Shown: in pieces, positions 16,322-23,047 of the stretch
Layout of the letters: every line of letters begins with the position of its first letter
Position numbering within the stretch: position 1 is the stretch's first letter
Origin: Lachnoclostridium sp. An169
GTDB taxonomy: Bacteria; Bacillota; Clostridia; Lachnospirales; Lachnospiraceae
DNA: 35,817 nt
Assembly: GCF_002160525.1 (NCBI RefSeq)
Contig: NZ_NFKT01000041.1
Coordinates: 1-35,817, forward strand
Reading direction: 5' to 3'
The notes under the pieces: model-generated
Told to the model about the DNA's origin: nothing
Database searches by the model: none
What the model saw: only the letters and a program-made list of their open reading frames with translations
Program-made: the position numbers and the translations under genes

Positions 16322-17908
16322 ATGCAGGTACTGATAGTAGACGATGATATTGCGACAGTGGATGTGATAGAGAAGAAGACGGACTGGGAAAGCCTGGGAG
16401 TAGACCATGTGTATACAGCGTACAATATTAAACAGGCGAGAGAACAGATTCTGACGAAAGAGATCGATGTGATCATCAGTGATATCGAGATGCCGAAGGG
16501 GTCGGGGATTGAATTCCTGGAATGGTACCGTCAGCAGGGGCTGGACGGGGAGGTGCTGTTTCTCACCTGCCACGATAATTTCGGCTATGCGGCGAATGCC
16601 GTGAAACTCAGGGCGGCGGAATATCTGCTCAAGCCTTTTGACGTCCAGATCATGGAGGCTGCGCTGAAGAAGATCATCTATGAACTCAAGGAAAAGCGGC
16701 GGGTCCGCGAGGAGAGCGCTTACGGGCAGTGGATGAAAGGAAATCCGGTCAGACAGAAGAACATGCTTCTCAATGATCTCCTGACAGCGCAGATTTCTCC
16801 TCAGAAGGAGCAGGTACTTGAGGAGATCAGCAGGCGGAAGATTGATATGGGAGCAGATCTGTATGAAAAATCCTGCCGTCTTGTGGTATCGAAAGTCATG
16901 GATAAAGAAAAAATCCATGAGAAAGTCAACGCAAATCTGGCACGTTTTATCCTGGAAAATATTCATTCCGAAATGCTGTGCCGGGATGCGGAGGACGCAG
17001 TTGTGAGCTGCTTTGAGTTCAAGGACTATTATGTGGTGGCGACCGTCTGCGGGAAAAAGGGAGAACTGGCAGAGATATGTACCTCTATGATTGCGTCATT
17101 CCGTGAACTTCTGGAGGCAAATACAACCTGCTGTATCGGAGAGTGCTGTTATGTATGGGAACTGTATGACAAGTATCAGAATCTTCTGGAACTGATTGAT
17201 GAAAATGTATCCTACTTCGGGACCGCCTTCTATGAGGAGGAGAGCGTGATAAGCGCCGATGAGTCTCGGGACGCGGTGCTTGATCTGGATGAAATGGACC
17301 GGCTTCTGGAGGAAAAGAAAAAGCTGAGATTCTTAAGCTGTATCAAACAGGAGCTGGGAGAGCGTATGAAAGACCATTCTCTGAGCGACCAGACTTTGAG
17401 AAAAGTCCGTCATGAGATCCTGCAGTCTGTCTATACTTATCTTGGAAAGAAAGAGATATCCGCGTCAGGACTGAACGATGACGGCAGCCTGAACCGCCTG
17501 GAGGAGCGGGCAGTGCAGTCCGTGACAGATCTGATCCGCTGGGTGAACTGTCTTCTGGAACGCCTGTTTTCCTATGAGGCGGAAGTGAAAAATTCCTATC
17601 AGCTGAGCCAGAAGGTTGATGAATATATCCGGGAACACTATATGGAGCCTATCGGCAGAAATGAGATCGCAGCCCATTTTTACATGGCTCCCAAGTATCT
17701 CTCCAAAATCTATAAAGAGCAGACCGGAGTGCGGATGATCGATACGATTACCGCATGCCGCATCAGCCAGGCCAAACTTCTCCTGGAAAAGGGGGAGAGA
17801 GTCAGCGATGTGGCGACAGCAGTGGGATTTGAGAATTTCACTTATTTTTCTACAATATTTAAAAAGTATACCGGAGTTACCCCGAATCAGTACCGGAAAA
17901 ATGAGTGA
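16322..17908 (+). CDS. YesN-type response regulator with AraC DNA-binding domain
   Basis: 528 aa. Residues 1-120 are a receiver domain with the acidic pair DDD (7-9), phospho-acceptor Asp54 in ISDIEMP, and Lys in LLKPFD. A long middle region (about 130-410) is typical of YesN proteins. The C-terminal 100 residues hold two AraC helix-turn-helix motifs ending GVTPNQYRK. It is the partner of the preceding kinase (15 bp gap) and probably activates the transport/esterase genes. The gene is closed by the strong hairpin at 17929-17970. Confidence 0.95.
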   Translation: MQVLIVDDDIATVDVIEKKTDWESLGVDHVYTAYNIKQAREQILTKEIDVIISDIEMPKGSGIEFLEWYRQQGLDGEVLFLTCHDNFGYAANAVKLRAAEYLLKPFDVQIMEAALKKIIYELKEKRRVREESAYGQWMKGNPVRQKNMLLNDLLTAQISPQKEQVLEEISRRKIDMGADLYEKSCRLVVSKVMDKEKIHEKVNANLARFILENIHSEMLCRDAEDAVVSCFEFKDYYVVATVCGKKGELAEICTSMIASFRELLEANTTCCIGECCYVWELYDKYQNLLELIDENVSYFGTAFYEEESVISADESRDAVLDLDEMDRLLEEKKKLRFLSCIKQELGERMKDHSLSDQTLRKVRHEILQSVYTYLGKKEISASGLNDDGSLNRLEERAVQSVTDLIRWVNCLLERLFSYEAEVKNSYQLSQKVDEYIREHYMEPIGRNEIAAHFYMAPKYLSKIYKEQTGVRMIDTITACRISQAKLLLEKGERVSDVATAVGFENFTYFSTIFKKYTGVTPNQYRKNE

Positions 17909-17928
17909 GAAAGCAGATATAAAATGAG

Positions 17929-17970
17929 CCCCTGCGGGCAGAGTGCGGTGAAACACTCTGCCCGCAGGGG
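17929..17970. terminator. Strong bidirectional terminator between sugar locus and minus-strand array
   Basis: A perfect 17-bp GC-rich stem (17929-17945 with 17954-17970) with an 8-nt loop lies between the converging response regulator and idi genes. A T-rich tract follows on the plus strand and an A-rich/T tract is suitably placed for the minus strand, so it can stop both transcripts. Confidence 0.88.
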
Positions 17971-17975
17971 GATTG

Positions 17976-18581
17976 CTAAATTAATTTTTTTATAAGCTGA
18001 TATGCCATGGCGAACCAGCTTGTGAAATCTTCCGGGCGTTCGTCCAGCCAGCGGTCCAGCTTTGCAGGGCTGATCCACATGGAATCCTCCGCTTCGTCAT
18101 GGTTCAGTATGATCTGTTCATCTGAAATGGCACGGCGGCAGAGAAAGACGTAATCCCACTCATGTTCCGCCAGTTCCCCGTAGTGGGAGTAGTATTGAAA
18201 TTCTCCTGCAAGGGTGAAGTCATGTTCCGGACTGCCGGAGAGATCGGGAACAACCGGGAAATCAAGACCGAGTTCTTCCTGAAGGCAGCGGGAGAGGGAT
18301 TGGCTCCAGGTTTCTCCTTTCCTCGGGTGTGAACAGCCGGAATTGCTCCACAGTCCTCCGGAGTGGTATTTCCCTTTTGCACGCTTCTGCAGCAGCAGTG
18401 CCCGGCGCTCCGGGTCATAGATAAATATGGAAAATGCACGGTGGAGCTGACCACGGATATGCGTGTCCAGTTTTTCTCCGTATCCGATGACTTCATTTTT
18501 TTCATTAACCCATATGAGGAGCTCCGGGGCTTTCACGGGTGTTTCCGCAGGGGTTCTGTTATTGTCGCTGATTGTGTCCAT
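17976..18581 (-). CDS. idi: Isopentenyl-diphosphate delta-isomerase, type 1 (Nudix fold)
   Basis: About 201 aa from this start. It converts isopentenyl diphosphate to dimethylallyl diphosphate (DMAPP, EC 5.3.3.2). Hallmarks are HRAFSIFI, LLLQKRAKGKYHSGGLWSN, SGCSHP (catalytic Cys), the Nudix-like CLQEELG and EHEWDYV (two metal/catalytic Glu). Start choice: AGGAGAG at 18599-18593 is 11 bases before this ATG; an in-frame TTG at 18587 has better spacing (5 bases), and an ATG at 18608 has no site. It overlaps or abuts the upstream candidate prenyltransferase, so it is probably the last gene of the array. As an extra idi in a modification cluster it most plausibly supplies DMAPP for prenylation. 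Confidence 0.9.
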   Translation of the reverse strand: MDTISDNNRTPAETPVKAPELLIWVNEKNEVIGYGEKLDTHIRGQLHRAFSIFIYDPERRALLLQKRAKGKYHSGGLWSNSGCSHPRKGETWSQSLSRCLQEELGLDFPVVPDLSGSPEHDFTLAGEFQYYSHYGELAEHEWDYVFLCRRAISDEQIILNHDEAEDSMWISPAKLDRWLDERPEDFTSWFAMAYQLIKKLI

Positions 18582-19527
18582 TTTCAAAATAACTCTCCTG
18601 TATTCCATAGTATAGATTTACGGAATATTTCCCGTCTGTATCCAGACAGAATGCGCATCCTGCGGGTTCCAGCTCGGGGTGTGTCCGCAGCCATCTGCAA
18701 AGTCTGTCAGCTTTGCCTGCCAGAGCATGCAGACCTTTTCCCTGCATGCCATCTCCCTGCAGGTCCTCTCCCTGTATGCCATCTCTCTGCGGGGCTTCCT
18801 GTGAAAAGAGCCCGGAAAGGACAGGGCAGAGGTCGTGGAAGTATTTGACATACAGTTTATATTTTTTCCAACCGTTTCCCATAACATCCAGTCCGGTCAT
18901 CCAGAGATGGCAGCTACACGCTTTCAGTACAGCTTCTGCATGACGGGCAGGCAGCAGGTAATGTTCGTCCGGCAGAGCACGGAGATATTCCAGATAAATA
19001 CTGTCATTATACCAGATATTTTCGGACAGTGCATCAGGATCCTGACAGAAACGGTTGATCCAGTGGAATTTCAGCATTTCGCTGGAATCTGTTCCGGTGT
19101 AAATGGCGCCGAGAAAATACAGAGAGGCATAAAGGTAATTTTTTCCCGTAGTAACCGGCATCTTTGAAATCGTGCGGATCAGTTCTTCGTTCTGTGAAAA
19201 AGCGGGCTCATGATCTGCCAGAGCAGAAAAAAGGTGCTGCATATTTGAATCTGTCCGGCTGCTGATGCGCATATCTGACTGGTATTTCCCTGTTCTGCCG
19301 CTGTGTTCGACGGTTTCTATATACTGCAGCATCCGGTGTTCTTTCAGCCATCTGGTGAGCCAGTGGTCAAATGGGGCGGAGCAGTGGTCGCTCCAGTACA
19401 TTTTAAAACGGCATGGAACGGAGGCGTCTGCATCCAGGCAGACGCCAATGTAATCGATATTGTGATATTCAAAAGGGTAGGCAAGTTCTGCACGAAATTT
19501 TTCGTAATACTGCTCAATCTCATTCAT
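18559..19527 (-). CDS. Candidate ABBA-fold (TruF/PagF-like) prenyltransferase
   Basis: 322 aa; no firm family match can be made by eye. Four segments share a strand-turn-strand pattern with a basic/aromatic second strand: GVCLDADAS then CRFKMYWSD (28-47), GAIYTGTDSS then LKFHWINRF (140-160), LDVMGNG then KKYKLYVKYF (213-230), and CAFCLDTDG then YSVNLYY (291-307). Repeats of this kind, with Lys/Arg and Tyr in inward-facing strands, are the hallmark of ABBA prenyltransferases. The pattern and length recall the cyanobactin enzymes TruF/PagF, though they are remembered, not aligned. The adjacent idi gene makes DMAPP, their donor. The ATG overlaps the kinase stop by 8 bp. Residues 249-268 are a repetitive Gly/Gln/Asp linker. 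Confidence 0.6.
   Translation of the reverse strand: MNEIEQYYEKFRAELAYPFEYHNIDYIGVCLDADASVPCRFKMYWSDHCSAPFDHWLTRWLKEHRMLQYIETVEHSGRTGKYQSDMRISSRTDSNMQHLFSALADHEPAFSQNEELIRTISKMPVTTGKNYLYASLYFLGAIYTGTDSSEMLKFHWINRFCQDPDALSENIWYNDSIYLEYLRALPDEHYLLPARHAEAVLKACSCHLWMTGLDVMGNGWKKYKLYVKYFHDLCPVLSGLFSQEAPQRDGIQGEDLQGDGMQGKGLHALAGKADRLCRWLRTHPELEPAGCAFCLDTDGKYSVNLYYGIQESYFENGHNQRQ
18739..18783 (-). repeat. Short in-frame tandem repeat, about 15-bp unit
   Basis: Three degenerate 15-bp units encode DGIQG, EDLQG and DGMQG, and a fourth weak unit KGLHA follows. They lie in the candidate prenyltransferase gene and probably form a flexible loop. Confidence 0.75.
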
Positions 19528-20533
19528 AATCTGTGTTCTCCATTACTTTTCCTGCAGCGGATTCAAGTGCCTGTCTCATCTTTGCCGCAGAAGGGAAACG
19601 TGCGGCGGAATCAGCCAGGATGGCTTTTCTGGCGATCCGGGCGAGCTGTTCCAGAAGCGGCCTCTGTTTCTCTGTAAACGGAACCCCGAGACGGGTCTGT
19701 GTGCAGGCAGGATTCGAGGCACAGTCCGCAGCAGAGGGGAGCGGGGGATCCTCGCCACGAAGACGGCGCAGAAGGGCATGATCCCGTTCCCCGGGGGTAA
19801 AGGGCCCGGGATAGGAAGGGAGAAACGGAATCCGGTTGTCGTTCAGAAGCCGGTAAAGGATGATGCCGAGTGCATACAGGTCTCCGGCATGGTCTGCGGG
19901 AGAGCCGGCGTAGATCTCCGGGGACATATGGGTCAGAGTTCCGGCGCGCCCTTTTTCTTCTGTTGGCCGCTGCAGATAGTGGGCGAATCCGAAGTCTCCC
20001 AGCTTATAAGTATCCGTCGCCTCCTGCCAGAAGATGTTTTCCGGTTTTACGTCCCGATGGACAATCTGTGCCTGTTCACAGGCTTCCAGGGCAGTACACA
20101 GATGGATCCCGAAGCGGCAGATATCGGATGGCGTCATGAGAAGATCCGTCATCCGGTTTATAAAAGGCTTGAGAAGTTCCATGCGGATCAGGACAAGCCA
20201 TCCATCGGGAAGTTCCCGGATCAGGTAATCTTCTAGCTGCACGATATTGGGGCAGTGGGAGAGCTGTTCCATCATCCGGATCTCTCCCATAGTTTCCTCC
20301 AGAACTGCGCGGAAAAAATAGCGGATGCAGGAAGCATCCATCCCTTGTGCCCGGGCAAAGCGGAAATTTCCGGTGTCTGCGGAGATGGTGATCTGCTTCA
20401 GAGCCGCGTATTCCGGTCCGGCAGGCGTACTGCGGCAGATGCGGATGACTTCCCCCACAGAGCCCTCCCCCAGGGTGTCCACAGGGTACCACTCACCCCA
20501 CACAGGGAAGAGGTCTTTTTCATGTTCTGTCAT
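19520..20533 (-). CDS. PknB-like Ser/Thr protein kinase in the peptide cluster
   Basis: 337 aa, a single kinase domain without a membrane span. The motifs are complete: Gly-rich loop LGEGSVGEV (21-29), ALKQ (Lys46), HRDVKPEN (159-166), DFG (180-182) and MSPE (203-206), so it should be active. It has an insertion of about 20 residues between the VAIK lysine and helix C. Its start ATG overlaps the radical SAM stop (ATGA) and its end overlaps the next start by 8 bp, so it is tightly coupled to the maturation genes. It could phosphorylate the precursor peptide, as kinases in some lasso-peptide clusters do, or a component of the neighbouring TerY-P system. The substrate is unknown. Confidence 0.92.
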   Translation of the reverse strand: MTEHEKDLFPVWGEWYPVDTLGEGSVGEVIRICRSTPAGPEYAALKQITISADTGNFRFARAQGMDASCIRYFFRAVLEETMGEIRMMEQLSHCPNIVQLEDYLIRELPDGWLVLIRMELLKPFINRMTDLLMTPSDICRFGIHLCTALEACEQAQIVHRDVKPENIFWQEATDTYKLGDFGFAHYLQRPTEEKGRAGTLTHMSPEIYAGSPADHAGDLYALGIILYRLLNDNRIPFLPSYPGPFTPGERDHALLRRLRGEDPPLPSAADCASNPACTQTRLGVPFTEKQRPLLEQLARIARKAILADSAARFPSAAKMRQALESAAGKVMENTDYE

Positions 20534-21648
20534 GGCTTTAACTCCTGCACTGCTTTCACGTTTCTCAAAAATTTCAGTTCCGTTCCCTCGTCTTTAAATG
20601 TCTTCCTGCCGCATTGCCAGAGACGGTACTGGAACATGGCGTTGGCAAGAAAATGAACTTTCATCATGCGGCAGTAGTCGTCTGCAATGTGATAGACATT
20701 TCCCGTGGCGCCGAAATTGATGCCGTAGCAGGTGGGGCAGTTCCCGATCAGCGGGCATTTCCGACATTTTTCATCGTTCTCTTCCAACCGGAGCGGACAG
20801 GAAAAATCCAGTTTTTTCGAGGCTTCTGCTTTCTCCTTGCCGATGCACAGCGGAGCGAAAGCGTGGCAGGGATAAGCGATGCCGTCCGTGTCGTATGAGC
20901 GCATCATGGGACCGACGCCGCAGAAACGCCTGGGGTGTTCGGTTCCCGGTGAAAGGTCTTCAATTCCTGCCCGGAGAATCGTGGAGACAGGGACATCCGG
21001 GTGTTCCAGATAGTACGAGGACAGAAGATTCATCTGCTCTGCAAGGATACCGGCACATTCCTCCGGCCAGGAGATGCCCTCCCCCAGATTGCAGGAGACT
21101 TCAAATCCCTGTTCGTGAAGAGAAATAATTCCTTCGGCGAGCTGGGGAAGTGTCTGAGGGGTGGCAGTCATTTTCGCGAAGGGGAAATATTTCCGGAAGA
21201 ATGCAGTATCGATCATATCGTAGGAGTTGGAGCGGTTCCGGTTGTGCATCTCCGGCGTCCCGTCCATGCTTAAGTACACTTCCATTGTCTCATAGTTTTC
21301 GACGAGCCATTCCTGGATCTCCCCGTGGACAAGGGTGCCGTTTGTGGTGGTGAATCCGTGCCAGCCTTTATTCCAGTTCCGGCTTTTAAGAAAGTCGTGG
21401 ATCACCTTTATTTTGTCAAATTCCAGATAAGGCTCGCCGCCGAAATAGTAGATACAGGCGAAGTCTGAACCGTCGTCTGCCGTCATTTCGCGCTCCACAA
21501 TATTCAGGGCAGTCTCAAGCGGCATCTCACGGGTCTCTTTGTTGTGCTCATAGCAGTAGGTGCAGCGCAGATTGCATTGGTTGGTCAGGGTGAGGATAAT
21601 GATTTTCGTGCCGGGTTTCCCCATAAATTTATCCAGATTTTTTCTCAT
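20530..21648 (-). CDS. Radical SAM/SPASM peptide maturase
   Basis: 372 aa. The radical SAM cluster motif CNLRCTYC (Cys25, 29, 32) binds the SAM-reactive 4Fe-4S cluster, and GGEP (70-73) is the usual SAM-binding segment. The C-terminal SPASM region has Cys at 243, 261, 268, 284, 295, 298, 304, 307, 326 and 346, enough for two auxiliary clusters. This architecture is typical of enzymes that make thioether or C-C crosslinks in ribosomal peptides, and of anaerobic sulfatase maturases. No sulfatase is present, and a 50-aa Cys-containing peptide gene lies directly upstream. The start is ATG 21648 with CGGAG about 9 bases upstream. Confidence 0.95.
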   Translation of the reverse strand: MRKNLDKFMGKPGTKIIILTLTNQCNLRCTYCYEHNKETREMPLETALNIVEREMTADDGSDFACIYYFGGEPYLEFDKIKVIHDFLKSRNWNKGWHGFTTTNGTLVHGEIQEWLVENYETMEVYLSMDGTPEMHNRNRSNSYDMIDTAFFRKYFPFAKMTATPQTLPQLAEGIISLHEQGFEVSCNLGEGISWPEECAGILAEQMNLLSSYYLEHPDVPVSTILRAGIEDLSPGTEHPRRFCGVGPMMRSYDTDGIAYPCHAFAPLCIGKEKAEASKKLDFSCPLRLEENDEKCRKCPLIGNCPTCYGINFGATGNVYHIADDYCRMMKVHFLANAMFQYRLWQCGRKTFKDEGTELKFLRNVKAVQELKP

Positions 21649-21692
21649 ATTATTTTGCTCCGATCATTGATTTTTCTTCCGGAGGAACCATC

Positions 21693-21726
21693 GGGAAACG
21701 CCGGCCGCGAGTGGCCGGCGTTTCCC
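21693..21726 (-). promoter_or_regulatory. Strong intercistronic hairpin between precursor peptide and maturase
   Basis: A perfect 14-bp stem (21693-21706 with 21713-21726) with a 6-nt loop lies between the small peptide gene and the radical SAM gene. No T-run follows on the minus strand, so read-through or 3'-end protection is likely. This would give more precursor than enzyme transcript, as is common in RiPP operons. Confidence 0.8.
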
Positions 21727-21773
21727 TGTTCGCTCTTTGAGTTTCTGCTCTGTATTGCGTCAGATTTGCGGGA

Positions 21774-21926
21774 TTAATCCCATGCCTGGCAGTGTCCTGT
21801 GGCGCATCCGCTGAAGTTCATTTCTCCGGAGTGCTCATCGGAAACCGTAACGCCCTGTGCAAAAAGATCTTCCATTCTGCCTGTGAGAACGCTCAATTCT
21901 TCTTCACTGAGATAGATGTTGCTCAT
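21774..21926 (-). CDS. Putative RiPP precursor peptide (50 aa)
   Basis: It starts at the ATG at 21926, nine bases after a strong AGGAGG; a longer frame from 21968 has no such site. The acidic N-terminal part (MSNIYLSEEELSVLTGRM...) looks like a helical leader. The C-terminal part MNFSGCATGHCQAWD looks like a core, with Cys41, Cys46, Trp49 and several Ser/Thr/Gly. Cysteines are candidate thioether sites for the radical SAM enzyme, Trp49 is a candidate prenylation site, and Ser/Thr are candidate phosphorylation sites. No double-Gly cleavage site and no dedicated peptidase or exporter is evident. No known precursor family was recognised. The role is inferred from size, composition and the adjacent maturase. 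Confidence 0.8.
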   Translation of the reverse strand: MSNIYLSEEELSVLTGRMEDLFAQGVTVSDEHSGEMNFSGCATGHCQAWD

Positions 21927-22022
21927 GTCTGAAATCCTCCTTTTACTAAGATGAGAATAAAGTATCACCTTAAGGAGGCGGCTGCAACTATGTAGAGTCT
22001 AACATTTTCCGAATCTGAAAGC

Positions 22023-23006
22023 TTATAAGTCCTTCCGCCATTTGCGGATGAACGCAAGAACAGCAGTTATGACAATGAAGCTCAGGATAAAGGGCACGCT
22101 GGATACGGACTGGATGATCAGACCTGCAATGGCTGCGATGATCAGTGTGCTTCCCCATTTCTTAAAGAAGCCTCCGGAGCTGTCTGCGGACGTCCGGGAT
22201 CGGGCAGCGGAGTTGTCGGCAGCCGTCCGGGCGCTTCCTGTGGAGCCGGTGTCTGCACCTTTTACCCATGGCGGCAGGGGAAGGGACATCAGCGCTTCTT
22301 TGGGAGAGGAGAATTTTATGAACAGATCCGGCGCGTCATCATTCTGGAGCATCTTCTCAAGCGTTGCCATATCGGGGGTGTATTCGGGGAAATTGTTCAG
22401 CCAGTAGGTGGCATATCCGTTATCCAGGGAAGAGGCTTCTGTGAGATAGGCATGGGCATCCTCTCTTGTCTCTTCCATCTGGTCTGCAAGGTGGTACTGG
22501 ATGGCGATCGCCTTTGCAATTTCGCGTCCGCCGGCCTTTTCTTCCGGAATCTGGATGCCGGGATCCCAGAGGCGGGAGATCAGCTGATCGATGTAGGCAG
22601 CTTCTTCGGAATGACCTTTTTTCAGATACCACTGGCGGGCAAGGTACAGGCCTTCCGCAGAGTCGGCTGCAGTGCCGTAACTCAGGCAGATGGATTTGAA
22701 GAGATAGTCTGCCCCTTTGATGTCCCCGTTCTTTAAGAGGATCATGCCCAGGTATTTTACAGAGTCTCCCTCGTTCAGGTCTGCGGCATACTTCAGATAT
22801 TTTTCTCCTTCGGCATGATCGACGGGAACTGCAAGCCCCCAGTAGTATGTGGCGCCGAGCTTATATGCCGCGAAGCAGCGCAGCTCGTCCTCTCCGCTGT
22901 GATAATAGCAGTCCTCAAGTACGCGGATACGCCTCTGCGCATGGTCCGGGTTATAGTCGTTTTCCAGTTCCAGGTATTCTTTCCAGTAGTCTTTTTGTTC
23001 GCTCAT
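22023..23006 (-). CDS. Sel1/TPR-like repeat protein with C-terminal membrane anchor
   Basis: 327 aa. The first about 210 residues have helical-repeat character with Sel1-like signatures (AAYKLGATYYWGLAVPVDHAEGEKYLKYAADL). A Ser/Ala/Thr-rich linker (about 250-272) follows, and then one long or two short hydrophobic helices (about 277-320) ending in basic KWRKDL. The repeat domain should face the cytoplasm as a protein-binding scaffold. AGGAG precedes the ATG. It lies between the paralogous membrane proteins and the precursor peptide, at the junction of the two halves of the array. No enzymatic motif is visible. Confidence 0.82.
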   Translation of the reverse strand: MSEQKDYWKEYLELENDYNPDHAQRRIRVLEDCYYHSGEDELRCFAAYKLGATYYWGLAVPVDHAEGEKYLKYAADLNEGDSVKYLGMILLKNGDIKGADYLFKSICLSYGTAADSAEGLYLARQWYLKKGHSEEAAYIDQLISRLWDPGIQIPEEKAGGREIAKAIAIQYHLADQMEETREDAHAYLTEASSLDNGYATYWLNNFPEYTPDMATLEKMLQNDDAPDLFIKFSSPKEALMSLPLPPWVKGADTGSTGSARTAADNSAARSRTSADSSGGFFKKWGSTLIIAAIAGLIIQSVSSVPFILSFIVITAVLAFIRKWRKDL

Positions 23007-23047
23007 ATCAGTTTTCTCCTTTTCATTTGGGTGTTGTGCCCGGCAGA

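Noticed and set aside
20530..21648. Radical SAM gene as an anaerobic sulfatase maturase
   Set aside because: There is no sulfatase in the window and a Cys-containing peptide gene is directly upstream, so a peptide maturase is more likely.
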